A stretch of DNA of 64,000 bases, taken from NCBI GenBank assembly GCA_017515985.1, contig JAFWDV010000005.1, forward strand, positions 1 through 64,000, in the 5' to 3' direction. The position numbers were made by a program, and so were the translations under genes. Below, in pieces: positions 16,326 through 25,160 of the stretch. Positions within the stretch are counted from its first letter, which is position 1, and each line of letters begins with the position of its first letter. The stretch comes from Clostridia bacterium. Lineage in GTDB: Bacteria; Bacillota; Clostridia; TANB77; CAG-508. The notes beneath the pieces are model-generated. The model made no database searches. It was not told the DNA's origin and saw only the letters and a list, made by a program, of their open reading frames with translations.

Positions 16326-17840
16326 TTACGCTCTATGACCTCCAACTTGGTTATTTCTTTGAATTGTAGTACCTCCCTCTTGCAAATTCATTCCTTTTAT
16401 TATTGCATTTTTTCCATATTTTAATTTTATACCAAGCATAGCTTTTTGGATATTTCTTTCCGCTTCCTCCTTCTCTTCTTTAGCTTTCTTTTTATTATCT
16501 TCTTCTTGATAATTTGTAAAAATATTCATCTGCTCAAAATTTTTCTTATCTTGAACATCTGATGCACTTGTAACATTATTAGCAGTTATATTAATTCTTC
16601 TAACTAGCAATCTATCATCTATAATCCTATCATATAATTCCATTACCGCTTCTATTATAATTTTAGTTGAAGAAGTTTTATGGTCTAAATTAGCAGTTCC
16701 ATGTGCATGTTTTGGAACCTTTCTACCATATCTATCAATAGTTATCTCGCCCTTATAAATATCTCTAATAGACGGATTTGTTAAATTATCTACATCATAT
16801 CCAACAGTTAATACCATTTGATTTGTAACTACATTTTTTGAAACCATATCTAACGTAAGCAATTCCGTCATTTCTTTAACGATAAGCCTTGCTTTTTCAC
16901 TATCATATGGACAATGAAGCACTTGCCCAGAGCTAATACTATTTGTGGAAGGTCTATATGCTTTTATATCCTCAATAGTTACAGGTTCCCAGCCCCAGCT
17001 GTGATCAATTAAAAGTTCCGCATTTATACCAAACAAGTTATACAATAAATCTTCATTCGTTACAGATGTTTTTGCTACATCACCCATTGTATATATACCG
17101 TGGCTCTCTAATCTTTTAGCATAACCTCTTCCAACCCTCCAAAAATCAGTTATCGGCCTATGACTCCATAAATTTTTTCTATAGCTCGCTTCATCTAGCT
17201 CAGCAATTCTAACACCATATTCATCTGGCTCAACATGCTTTGCCCAAATATCCATAGCTATCTTACATAGATATAAATTAGTTCCGATTCCCGCAGTAGC
17301 AGTTATCCCTGTTGTATTATATACGTCCTGGATAACCTTTGTAACAAGCTCTCTAGCTGACATATTGTAATATTTTAAATAATTCGTTACATCGCAAAAT
17401 ATTTCATCTACAGAATAAACAACAATATCTTCAGAAGAAAAATACTTTAAATATATATTATATATATTCGTACTATACTTCATATATAAAGCCATTCTTG
17501 GAGGTGCCGCTATAAAATCAAGCTCATAATCTGGTTTATTCTTAAGCTCTATAGCATCATAAGATGACCCTTTAAAAACAGGATTAAGCAGTTTTCTTTT
17601 TCTTTCAATATTAACTTCTTTAACCTTTTGAATTACCTCGAAAAGCCTTGCTCTTCCAGGTATTCCATATGATTTTAATGCAGGACTTACAGCTAAGCAA
17701 ATAGTTTTCTCTGTTCTACTCCTATCTGCCACAACAAGATTCGTCGTAACAGCGTTAAGCCCTCTTTCAACACATTCAACAGAGGCATAGAAGCTTTTTA
17801 AATCAATTGCTATATATGTACGTTGCTCATCATTTTTCAT
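16326..17840 (-). CDS. Y-family DNA polymerase, YqjW/UvrX type
   Basis: Translesion DNA polymerase of the DinB/UmuC superfamily, 504 residues from ATG 17840 (GGAGGAG upstream; a longer frame to 17957 overlaps the promoter). The catalytic palm has YIAIDLKSFYASVE near residue 8 (first metal-binding Asp) and YSVDEIF near 150 (the SIDE-like Asp-Glu pair). The finger region is FEVIQKVKEV and the C-terminal little-finger domain follows. The large N-terminal insertion around residues 70-110 is typical of the YqjW group, not of Pol IV. It is upstream of yolD. The promoter overlaps a LexA-like palindrome, so SOS induction is likely. Confidence 0.88.
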   Translation of the reverse strand: MKNDEQRTYIAIDLKSFYASVECVERGLNAVTTNLVVADRSRTEKTICLAVSPALKSYGIPGRARLFEVIQKVKEVNIERKRKLLNPVFKGSSYDAIELKNKPDYELDFIAAPPRMALYMKYSTNIYNIYLKYFSSEDIVVYSVDEIFCDVTNYLKYYNMSARELVTKVIQDVYNTTGITATAGIGTNLYLCKIAMDIWAKHVEPDEYGVRIAELDEASYRKNLWSHRPITDFWRVGRGYAKRLESHGIYTMGDVAKTSVTNEDLLYNLFGINAELLIDHSWGWEPVTIEDIKAYRPSTNSISSGQVLHCPYDSEKARLIVKEMTELLTLDMVSKNVVTNQMVLTVGYDVDNLTNPSIRDIYKGEITIDRYGRKVPKHAHGTANLDHKTSSTKIIIEAVMELYDRIIDDRLLVRRINITANNVTSASDVQDKKNFEQMNIFTNYQEEDNKKKAKEEKEEAERNIQKAMLGIKLKYGKNAIIKGMNLQEGGTTIQRNNQVGGHRA

Positions 17841-17865
17841 AGTAAATCTCCTCCATCTGAAAGTG

Positions 17866-17904
17866 ATTATATCATCAAAATTTTCACTTGTAAACATTTG
17901 TTTG
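17866..17904 (-). promoter_or_regulatory. Promoter of the Y-family polymerase with LexA-like box
   Basis: On the minus strand TTTACA (17889-17894), 17-base spacer ending TGA, TATAAT (17866-17871). The sequence CAAACAAATGTTTA (17891-17904) overlaps the -35 and agrees with the Gram-positive LexA box CGAACRNRYGTTYG at 12 of 14 positions. Confidence 0.6.
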
Positions 17905-17918
17905 ATAATTAATATAGA

Positions 17919-17952
17919 AAATACTGCCCACGTTTTCACGCGAGCAGTATTT
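17919..17952 (-). terminator. Intrinsic terminator of the 17964 gene
   Basis: AAATACTGC/GCAGTATTT stem (17944-17952 with 17919-17927) enclosing a CGCG/CGTG-type upper stem. The T tract is short. Confidence 0.8.
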
Positions 17953-17963
17953 GCCACTTTTTG

Positions 17964-18905
17964 TTACTTTTCTTTCCGGCGCTTGCGGAGTTTAATGTCT
18001 CTTCCCGTTTCCATACCTTTCAGTAGCAGGTTAGGGTCCCGTACATGAATGGATGGTTTAACATTAATGTATTCCACTGTGCCATCTTTGCGGACAATTC
18101 TTCTCTTGTGCCCACGAGTGAACCAGCATTCTGTGTGACCGGTATAGCTTCGCTTCCCTGTTTCAGTCGCAGTTTTTTCTGCAGAACTTGCTGTAGCTTC
18201 ATTTGCGGTATCCTCGATTGCTGTTTCCGCTTTCTCGCCATCATCGACTGTCTGAACACTTGTGTTAATCACAACGCACTTAGGAACGTAAATTGTCTGG
18301 CGCACCTTCTTCTTAGCATTTTTCTTTTTGCCATTCTTCTTTGTAGCCTTACTTTCAGTTTCCGTGTGCGTCATCGTGCTCTTTTCTACATACTCAGGAT
18401 TATCTATATTTTCCTGCATAAAGAAAAGTACATACGAAACAACACAGTTTACGTAGGTTGTGAATGCATTAGAATCTCTCATATCCTCTGAAATATAACG
18501 ATCATTGTAATGGATAGTATAAGATGCTCTAGTCCACGAACCATCATTCAGCTTCATTGGCTCTGAGTTGTTCAGCACTTCCGTCCAGATAGAACTGTCA
18601 TCAATTGAATCTACGAATAAATCGACTTGAATGAACTGTCCTTCCCTAATAGCACGTACAAAAAGCCAAAAAAATGTGTTCCGCATCAAAGAACTTTTGG
18701 CTTTTTCTGAATCATTCAGAACAGCAATAGAAAACTGCTTTGCGAACATGTTGAGTGGCGTACCATCATGCCTTGAAGAGTAGAATTCTTCAAGATAGTT
18801 CAAATCGCTGCTTGCGATCCGAACTACATCGCCCTGCTGCATCTTAGCCATAGACACATCAGGACTATAGAGCTCACTGAACTCAAATGGTATTTTTTCC
18901 TGCAT
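17964..18905 (-). CDS. Protein of unknown function with basic low-complexity linker
   Basis: 313 residues. The N-terminal part (1-165) is globular with GDVVRIASSDLNYLEEF and NTFFWLFVRAIREGQFIQVDLFVDS. Then come a lysine-rich stretch (KKNGKKKNAKKK, about 190-202), an Ala/Glu/Thr-rich linker and a C-terminal basic region (RGHKRRIVRKDG, KLRKRRKEK) that could contact nucleic acid. There are no membrane segments and no recognised family. It is GC-rich relative to its neighbours and forms a single unit: promoter at 18957-18985, GAGGAGG upstream of the ATG, terminator downstream. Confidence 0.65.
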   Translation of the reverse strand: MQEKIPFEFSELYSPDVSMAKMQQGDVVRIASSDLNYLEEFYSSRHDGTPLNMFAKQFSIAVLNDSEKAKSSLMRNTFFWLFVRAIREGQFIQVDLFVDSIDDSSIWTEVLNNSEPMKLNDGSWTRASYTIHYNDRYISEDMRDSNAFTTYVNCVVSYVLFFMQENIDNPEYVEKSTMTHTETESKATKKNGKKKNAKKKVRQTIYVPKCVVINTSVQTVDDGEKAETAIEDTANEATASSAEKTATETGKRSYTGHTECWFTRGHKRRIVRKDGTVEYINVKPSIHVRDPNLLLKGMETGRDIKLRKRRKEK

Positions 18906-18985
18906 AAAAATAACCTCCTCTGCAGATATAATAATGGTGTTTAACGGCTGGTTGTCATTATATCATACAGCGAGGTTTTTGTAAA
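18906..18985 (-). promoter_or_regulatory. Promoter of the 17964 gene
   Basis: On the minus strand TTTACA (18980-18985), 17-base spacer ending TGA, TATAAT (18957-18962). The leader is short and no clear hairpin was found in it. Confidence 0.7.
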
Positions 18986-19004
18986 ATAATATACATTAAT
19001 TGTT

Positions 19005-19358
19005 TTAGGATAATCCCTTGTTTGCTTTCAAAACTGATATATCTTTTTCACACATTGCAATTTCTTCATCAATAACCTTTTCAAGCTTCAATAAGCTATC
19101 AATAGGCCAATCATTAATTACATCCGGATTCTTTTCAACTTGAAGTAATATATCTCTTTTTTGCCAATATTTTTGATTTTCTTTTTTCAAAATGTCTATA
19201 GTATTGTTACTATCAGTATTATTTATATCTTTATTATCTTGCGTATTTTCTCGTATTTGCTTTGACTCTTTACCTTTTCTATAAAATATTCCATGTAAAA
19301 ATTTTCTTATTTTTGAAAAAAAACCATCATTATATTTTTGAGGTAAATTATTCTCCAT
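19005..19358 (-). CDS. Hypothetical charged protein downstream of DUF4116 gene
   Basis: 117 residues, no family. An N-terminal basic-hydrophobic stretch (GFFSKIRKFLHGIFYRKGK) may sit on a membrane surface; the rest is Asn/Asp-rich, then helical with SLLKLEKVIDEEIAMCEKDISVLK likely coiled coil. AAAGGAG precedes the ATG. It starts 30 bases after the end of the DUF4116 gene and probably shares its transcript. Codon use is AT-rich like the chromosome average. Confidence 0.6.
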   Translation of the reverse strand: MENNLPQKYNDGFFSKIRKFLHGIFYRKGKESKQIRENTQDNKDINNTDSNNTIDILKKENQKYWQKRDILLQVEKNPDVINDWPIDSLLKLEKVIDEEIAMCEKDISVLKANKGLS

Positions 19359-19388
19359 TTTAACTTTCTCCTTTGTATTAATTTAAAA

Positions 19389-20153
19389 TTATTGAGTTTG
19401 ATCTTCTTTATCTAACATACATCCTGATGGGCGTTGCATTGATTTCTCACTTAACAAATCTTCCTTTTGCACTCTTAAATCAGCTAAAATCTCAAGTTTT
19501 CTTCTTATTCGCTCTTGTATTGCCATTTTTCGTTTTATATCGTTATCTAACCTTTCCTCATACGCCTCTAATTCTTCAGCTGTCATGCTACTAATATCTA
19601 CCACCTCAGCAGTTTTATTGTCTGAGTCGTTTGTTTTACTATCTGAAACACTTATCGTCGGATCTTTATCGATATCTTTTTCAGAAGATTGTTCTTTAAC
19701 ATTTGAGCGTATACGCTTAATAACTTCTTCTCTTAATTCACGTGATATAAATCTCCTAACTATAGGATTAGATTTTACTGCTATAACTAAAATATCTATA
19801 TCATTTTTATTATCTATATCTTCAGGCTTGTTCGAATACCCTCTTATTCTCTTACTTGCATATTGTAAAGCCATCGGATCACTTTTTACAGCTGTAAGTA
19901 CTATATCACTATTATCTTGTATAATTTCATCTGCATATCGCAAAGCCATTGGATTACCTTCTATAGCCTTTAATACTATTTCTCTGTCTTTCTTTAGGCT
20001 TTCATCTGCATATTGCAAAACCATCGGATCAATCGTCAAAATTTTAAAAAATAAGTTTTTGTCTTTTTTAAAATTATCGTCCATTGAGCTTAATATCGTA
20101 TATTCTTTATTTTCTACAGCTTTTATTATATATTCTTCATCCAAATCACTCAT
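19389..20153 (-). CDS. DUF4116-repeat protein
   Basis: 254 residues. Residues 1-130 carry tandem repeats of about 25 residues: DPMVLQYADESLKKDREIV, NPMALRYADEIIQDNSDIV and DPMALQYASKRIRG, the DUF4116 pattern. The C-terminal half is a charged coiled coil (MTAEELEAYEERLDNDIKRK and following). DUF4116 proteins are of unknown role and common in gut bacteria and large DNA viruses. A TTGACT-16-TATAAT promoter and AAAGGAG precede the ATG. It is the first gene of a probable two-gene operon. Confidence 0.75.
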   Translation of the reverse strand: MSDLDEEYIIKAVENKEYTILSSMDDNFKKDKNLFFKILTIDPMVLQYADESLKKDREIVLKAIEGNPMALRYADEIIQDNSDIVLTAVKSDPMALQYASKRIRGYSNKPEDIDNKNDIDILVIAVKSNPIVRRFISRELREEVIKRIRSNVKEQSSEKDIDKDPTISVSDSKTNDSDNKTAEVVDISSMTAEELEAYEERLDNDIKRKMAIQERIRRKLEILADLRVQKEDLLSEKSMQRPSGCMLDKEDQTQ

Positions 20154-20219
20154 ATTCTTTCTCCTTTGTTTAATTAATATAATTATACCATTACTTATTT
20201 TTTAGTCAATAATAAGTGA

Positions 20220-21008
20220 CTAATTATTCCAAGGACTATTTGGTGAAGTATCTGTTGGATCCCAATTTCTACATTTTTCATTATCTGAAATCTTTTGTGC
20301 TGTAGGTTTACCAAGTGGTCCAGGATCTGAATCTGCATAGAATTCTACAGGAGTTCCAACTTCACAATTATCAAAAATCCACTTACAATCTTTTAAACAT
20401 AATCTAACACATCCAAGAGAAGCAGTTGTTCCAAGCTTATCATATTCCCAGTATTCAAGCGTATCTTCGCTTTCTTTTACATATGGAACCGAATGAAACA
20501 TTATTCCGCCTTTGATTCTAGTTGAATATCTTCCAAATGTTCCGCCTTCAAGAAATCCCCACTCGTATCCTTTAGATGTTTTGTATACACCGCTCTTTGG
20601 CGTTGCAGTTCCACAAGAGCAAATCATTGCTTTTAGTGGTTTGGTATAATATCCATCTTCATCTTTTTCATAAATTGTTACCGCATTTTCCTGGTAGTTA
20701 ACCTTAATATAGTATTTTGTATTACCGGTCGGAGCCTTTTTACTTTTGTCCCCAGATTTGCTCTCTTTTTCATCAGTTTTATTTTCTACTTTTTGCCCTA
20801 CATTATTACCATCATTTTTATTTTCAATATTGCTTGCAGTATTTTCTGTATTTTTCCCTGTAACTCCTGCATCATTGTTTGTAATAACAGAAGCATTTTG
20901 AGATGAAACCTGAGTATCTGATTTATCTTTTTTTAAATTACTACTAAAAATAAGCACAAACATTATTATCAATACAAATGCGACCGCTATAAAAAACTTC
21001 TTATTCAT
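20220..21008 (-). CDS. L,D-transpeptidase, YkuD family, membrane anchored
   Basis: 262 residues. Residues 5-24 are a membrane anchor. Residues 30-95 are a Asn/Lys/Thr-rich linker that could span the wall. Residues 97-235 are the YkuD catalytic domain: YYIKVNYQENAVTIYE at its start, HSVPY (His) and TTASLGCVRLC with the catalytic Cys in SxGCVR. These enzymes make 3-3 peptidoglycan cross-links or attach proteins. A short Pro/Asp/Asn-rich tail follows. The TGATATAAT -10 is clear but the -35 is not. Confidence 0.9.
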   Translation of the reverse strand: MNKKFFIAVAFVLIIMFVLIFSSNLKKDKSDTQVSSQNASVITNNDAGVTGKNTENTASNIENKNDGNNVGQKVENKTDEKESKSGDKSKKAPTGNTKYYIKVNYQENAVTIYEKDEDGYYTKPLKAMICSCGTATPKSGVYKTSKGYEWGFLEGGTFGRYSTRIKGGIMFHSVPYVKESEDTLEYWEYDKLGTTASLGCVRLCLKDCKWIFDNCEVGTPVEFYADSDPGPLGKPTAQKISDNEKCRNWDPTDTSPNSPWNN

Positions 21009-21074
21009 AAATATTTCCCCTTAAAATAATTTACAAAAATTATATCATATAGTTATTAGAAACGAAACAAGTTA

Positions 21075-21239
21075 TTGCAATTCAAATAAAAATTTGATAC
21101 TATAACGTTATCAAAAAAATCGGACACTAGTCCGTTTTTAATAGTAGGTGCTAGTGGTGGTCAGACGCTAGCAAAAGTCGAACACATAACCCAAGTAAGC
21201 CATTCGAAACTTCGCTTGTATTACAAAGGAGAATGAAAT
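21075..21239 (+). promoter_or_regulatory. Promoter and possible attenuator leader of the 21240 gene
   Basis: TTGCAA (21075-21080), 17-base spacer ending TGA, TACTAT (21098-21103). The leader starts with a terminator-like hairpin, CGGAC/GTCCG with loop ACTA, followed by TTTTTAA (21121-21140). CACTAG within it can instead pair with CTAGTG (21151-21156), which in turn lies in a second hairpin TGCTAG/CTAGCA. The competing pairings suggest an antitermination switch; no ligand is apparent. Confidence 0.5.
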
Positions 21240-21800
21240 ATGTTTGATGATAGAATTACTGTTCCAATGAAAATTTTCGAGTCTCCAAATGTAAAGCAGA
21301 AGCTCGATAAAATTTTCGAAGAAACAAAGGAATGCTTCCAGAATCGCTTTTACGAGATTAAAGACTTCATCACGAATAATAAAGATAACTACGTAAATTA
21401 CGACTCAGTTACTTTTGATAATGTTCTCACTAGATTAAAAAAAATTATTTTCAAAAGAGCAATTACAGTCGCTGTAGAAAAGACATTTTCAACAAAAGAA
21501 AATGATTTCGAAAAGAACCTTATTGAGGAATTAACCATTGAATATGTTCAATCTGAAATCCAGGGATATGCAATGATTGACGCATTTTCTAGCATTATTG
21601 AAGAAATCCCATCAAACTTTGCTGGTTTACGAACTTTTTCAGAAAGAAAATTGCTTAAACAATACATGATTCTACAAATTGAAAAAGAATTCTCTGGACA
21701 GTATCGAGAAGGTGAATTCTATGCAGCCTATTTGGAAACGCAAGCAAAAGCTGCAATACGGCAACTCGAATCTGAAGAAAAAGAAGCAACAAAATCATAA
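21240..21800 (+). CDS. Helical protein of unknown function
   Basis: 186 residues beginning MFDDRITVPMKIFESPNVKQ, predicted all-helical, charged, no membrane segment, and no family recognised. The C-terminus (KAAIRQLESEEKEATKS) looks like a coiled coil. AAAGGAG lies eight bases before the ATG. It has a single-gene layout with its own promoter and long structured leader, sharing a bidirectional terminator with the convergent gene at 21916. Its GC content is a little higher than that of its neighbours but lower than other members of the group. Confidence 0.65.
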   Translation: MFDDRITVPMKIFESPNVKQKLDKIFEETKECFQNRFYEIKDFITNNKDNYVNYDSVTFDNVLTRLKKIIFKRAITVAVEKTFSTKENDFEKNLIEELTIEYVQSEIQGYAMIDAFSSIIEEIPSNFAGLRTFSERKLLKQYMILQIEKEFSGQYREGEFYAAYLETQAKAAIRQLESEEKEATKS

Positions 21801-21831
21801 AATTCGTTAAAATAATATATACGAAATTTGA

Positions 21832-21900
21832 CCACAAAAAACCACCAGTTATGAAGTAAGCCTATGCGGCTCACATAAATAACTGGTGGTTTTTTCGTGG
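21832..21900. terminator. Bidirectional terminator
   Basis: Near-perfect stem with 21832-21852 pairing to 21879-21900 (AACCACCAGTTAT arm), T runs on both strands, between two convergent genes. Confidence 0.9.
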
Positions 21901-21915
21901 TCTACGACGTCTGCT

Positions 21916-22509
21916 CTAATCCTTTGGAATTCTTATGATGATTGTTGGAACTCCCTGCTCTGTATCATACTTCAGATATTCAGTGTCGTTAAGATTTTCG
22001 TAGGCAAATTCGTCCATTACACGCTCAATTAATTGATACGTGAGTACAGGATATCCATCTGCGCTATTAATAATTTGAAATACTTTATTAGGCATCTTGT
22101 ATCTAGTGTTGTACTTAGACCGGTAACTAAAATTTTCTGAAGAATAAATCTGCAGTCCGCTCTTGCAAACAATAATACGGTCTACATTGAAATCACAAAG
22201 CAAAACTTCGGTTACTGCCTCAATAATAGTTTTCTCAAGCAGGTCTTCAAGTTTACTTTGAGTTTTCTTCATTAAAATTGGTAATTTCCGTTTTCTGTCG
22301 CAATCCGAAATCTTGTCCTTAGCATTTTGAAAAGCATCCGCAAGCTGCTGCCATTCTCCCCATACAGGAAAAGGATCTGTTTTCATGACAACTTCTCCAT
22401 AACGTTTGAGCTCAAAGTCATAGATAGTGTTATCTACTTTTTTAGCAGCCCTGAGATACCTAACTACACTGAGCCGAAGTCTTAGAGCATCTTCGATACG
22501 TCTGTTCAT
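21916..22509 (-). CDS. Protein of unknown function
   Basis: 197 residues from ATG 22509, which has AGGAGG seven bases upstream; an in-frame ATG seven codons earlier overlaps that site. The start is MNRRIEDALRLRLSVVRYLR. The C-terminal half contains FNVDRIIVCKSGLQIYSSEN and QGVPTIIIRIPKD, suggesting alpha/beta structure. No family recognised. GC-rich for this region; a single-gene unit between two terminators. Confidence 0.65.
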   Translation of the reverse strand: MNRRIEDALRLRLSVVRYLRAAKKVDNTIYDFELKRYGEVVMKTDPFPVWGEWQQLADAFQNAKDKISDCDRKRKLPILMKKTQSKLEDLLEKTIIEAVTEVLLCDFNVDRIIVCKSGLQIYSSENFSYRSKYNTRYKMPNKVFQIINSADGYPVLTYQLIERVMDEFAYENLNDTEYLKYDTEQGVPTIIIRIPKD

Positions 22510-22632
22510 TTCAATACCTCCTAAATTCATAGGTGCGCAAGTGTGCTGACCTTCACACTCGCTGATACAACTGAACCATCCGCTAAATAGCTAGATAACT
22601 CACAATATATCATATATTTCTATAGAATACAA
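22510..22632 (-). promoter_or_regulatory. Promoter and leader of the 21916 gene
   Basis: On the minus strand TTGTAT (22627-22632), 17-base spacer ending TGA, TATATT (22604-22609). The leader contains a 9-base-pair hairpin GCGAGTGTG/CACACTTGC. Confidence 0.65.
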
Positions 22633-22649
22633 GATGTATCTAAATATTA

Positions 22650-22684
22650 AAAGCACGAAGTTTTCATCACTTCGCGCTTTTTTT
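22650..22684 (-). terminator. Intrinsic terminator of the clpC operon
   Basis: Stem between 22669-22680 and 22650-22661 after the clpC stop, with flanking A/T runs. Confidence 0.8.
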
Positions 22685-22685
22685 A

Positions 22686-25136
22686 TTATTTATTTTCAAT
22701 AACTATTTTACCATTTTTTGCTGTAATAGTAGCCTTCTTACCAGCTACAATATTACCATCTAATATTTCCTCTGCAATTTTATCCTCTATCATATTTTGG
22801 ATTGCTCTTCTAAGTGGACGAGCACCATAATTGTCATCAACACCAGTTTTTGCAACTAAATCTTTAGCCTTTTTATCAATCTCAACAACTATGTTTTGAT
22901 CTGACAATCTCTTTTCAACCTGCTTAAGCATAATGTCGATTATTTTTGAAATATCATCACTTGTTAATTTATGGAACACTATCGTCTCATCAATACGATT
23001 TAAAAATTCAGGTTTAAACTGTTTCTTAAGTTCAGCCATAACCTCTTTCTTTGATTCTTCGTATTCTTTCTTGGCAGTTTTATCCTTATCAGTATCAACA
23101 TTGAAACCAAGTGATTTTTTATCGGCAAGAAGTCTAGCTCCAACGTTTGAAGTCATTATAATTACAGTATTTTTAAAGTTTACAGTTCTACCAGTACTAT
23201 CTGTTAATCTACCATCATCCAAAATTTGCAAAAGCATATTCATTACATCAGGATGAGCTTTTTCAATTTCATCAAATAATATTACTGAATATGGTTTTCT
23301 TCTAACTTTTTCCGTTAATTGACCAGCCTCATCAAATCCAACGTATCCTGGAGGTGCACCTATCAACTTGCTTACTGTGTGTGATTCCATATACTCAGAC
23401 ATATCAATTCTAATCATAGCATCTTCATTGCCAAATAGTGCCTCGGCCAAAGCCTTAGAAAGCTCTGTTTTACCTACACCAGTTTGACCTAAGAATAAGA
23501 ATGAACCAATAGGTCTTGATGGATCTTTAAGGCCTAGTCTACCTCTTCTAATAGCTTTTGCAACAGCAGCAACTGCCTCATCTTGTCCAATAACTCTTTC
23601 GTGTAATGTTTGTTCAAGATTTTTTAGCTTTTCATTTTCATCCTGAGTTAGTCTTTTAACTGGAATATTAGTCCAACTAGAAATAACTTCAGCAATATCA
23701 TCCTCTTTCAAAGTAGTAATTGCTTTGCTATTTTTATTTTCCCATTTTTTCTTATCTTTTTCTAATTTATCTTTAAGCTCGTGTTCTTTATCTCTTAAAG
23801 TTGCAGCTTTTTCGAAATCTTGAACTCTAATAGCCTCATCCTTTTCTTTTTCTATAGATTCAATTTCGTCTTCAATATTTTTAATTTTATCAGGTACAGT
23901 ATATGTTTTCATCTTAATTCTTGAAGCTGCCTCGTCAATTAAATCTATTGCTTTATCTGGTAAAAACCTATCTGTAATATATCTAACAGATAACTTAACA
24001 GCAGACTCAATTGCCTCATCTGTTATCTGTACATTGTGATGAGCCTCATATTTATCCCTAATACCTTGTAATATCTTAACAGTATCTTCAGTACTTGGTT
24101 CAAGAACAGTTACTGGGCTAAACCTACGTTCTAAAGCACTATCTTTTTCGATGTATTTTCTATATTCATTTAGTGTTGTAGCACCAACTAATTGAACATC
24201 ACCTCTTGCAAGTAATGGTTTTAGGATATTTGCAGCATCAACCGCACCTTCTGCAGATCCAGCACCAACAATTGTATGAATTTCATCAATAAATAGTATA
24301 ACATCTCCAGCTTTTTTAACCTCATTTAAACACTTTTTAATACGCTCTTCAAAATCACCTCTATATTTAGCGCCTGCAATCATACTCGACATATCAAGCG
24401 AAACAACTCTCTTATTTTTAAGCATTTCTGGAACATCATCAGCAACAATTTTTTCAGCTAAACCTTCAACTACTGCCGTTTTACCAACGCCAGGCTCTCC
24501 GATCAAGCAAGGATTATTTTTAGATCTTCTAGATAAAATTTGAATAACTCTATCAATTTCATTTTTTCTTCCTATTACAGGATCAAGTTTTCCTTCAGAA
24601 GCTTTCTTAGTTAAATCTATTCCATATTGATTTAACGTTTGAGTAGAATTGTAGCTTCCATTTCCTTTTGAATCTTTATTTCTTGCCTGACTACTGTCAT
24701 CATCGCCTTCTTTAATAACCTTAACAAGCTCATTATATAGCTTTTGAGGGTTAACATCAGAATCCATCAAAATTCTAACAGCAACGCTATCGCCCTCAAC
24801 CATAATGCCAATTAGTAGATGCTCTGTGCCAATATAATCATTTCCCATCTTTTTAGCTTCCAAAAATGCATTTTCAATAACCCTTTTAGTTCTTGGAGTA
24901 AAACCAACAGGCTTATCACTAGGCTCAGCTCTACCAATTAGTTCATCTATCTCTTCAAGCACCTTTTCAGAAGTAAGGCCTTGGTCTTGAAGAACTTTTG
25001 AAGCAACGCCAGAGCCTTCTTCAATCAAACCATATAGTAGGTGCTCCGTACCAATATAATTATGACCAAGATCTTCAGCAATTTCATTTGCAATATTTAT
25101 GGCTCTCTCAGCTCTATTTGTAAATTTATACATCAT
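22686..25136 (-). CDS. clpC: ClpC, AAA+ unfoldase of the Clp protease
   Basis: 816 residues from the ATG at 25136 (GGAGGG nine bases upstream; the ATG three codons earlier touches that site). N-terminal Clp-N repeats (NYIGTEHLLYGL and DYIGTEHLLIGI), first AAA+ with GEPGVGKTAVVEG, a middle domain with the UVR motif (FEKAATLRDKEHELKDKL), second AAA+ with GQTGVGKTELSKA and IRIDMSEYMESH, and a C-terminal D2-small domain. ClpC with ClpP degrades misfolded and arginine-phosphorylated proteins marked by McsB. It is the last gene of ctsR-mcsA-mcsB-clpC and under CtsR control. Confidence 0.96.
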   Translation of the reverse strand: MMYKFTNRAERAINIANEIAEDLGHNYIGTEHLLYGLIEEGSGVASKVLQDQGLTSEKVLEEIDELIGRAEPSDKPVGFTPRTKRVIENAFLEAKKMGNDYIGTEHLLIGIMVEGDSVAVRILMDSDVNPQKLYNELVKVIKEGDDDSSQARNKDSKGNGSYNSTQTLNQYGIDLTKKASEGKLDPVIGRKNEIDRVIQILSRRSKNNPCLIGEPGVGKTAVVEGLAEKIVADDVPEMLKNKRVVSLDMSSMIAGAKYRGDFEERIKKCLNEVKKAGDVILFIDEIHTIVGAGSAEGAVDAANILKPLLARGDVQLVGATTLNEYRKYIEKDSALERRFSPVTVLEPSTEDTVKILQGIRDKYEAHHNVQITDEAIESAVKLSVRYITDRFLPDKAIDLIDEAASRIKMKTYTVPDKIKNIEDEIESIEKEKDEAIRVQDFEKAATLRDKEHELKDKLEKDKKKWENKNSKAITTLKEDDIAEVISSWTNIPVKRLTQDENEKLKNLEQTLHERVIGQDEAVAAVAKAIRRGRLGLKDPSRPIGSFLFLGQTGVGKTELSKALAEALFGNEDAMIRIDMSEYMESHTVSKLIGAPPGYVGFDEAGQLTEKVRRKPYSVILFDEIEKAHPDVMNMLLQILDDGRLTDSTGRTVNFKNTVIIMTSNVGARLLADKKSLGFNVDTDKDKTAKKEYEESKKEVMAELKKQFKPEFLNRIDETIVFHKLTSDDISKIIDIMLKQVEKRLSDQNIVVEIDKKAKDLVAKTGVDDNYGARPLRRAIQNMIEDKIAEEILDGNIVAGKKATITAKNGKIVIENK

Positions 25137-25160
25137 ATTAAACATCCCTCCTTAATGAAA

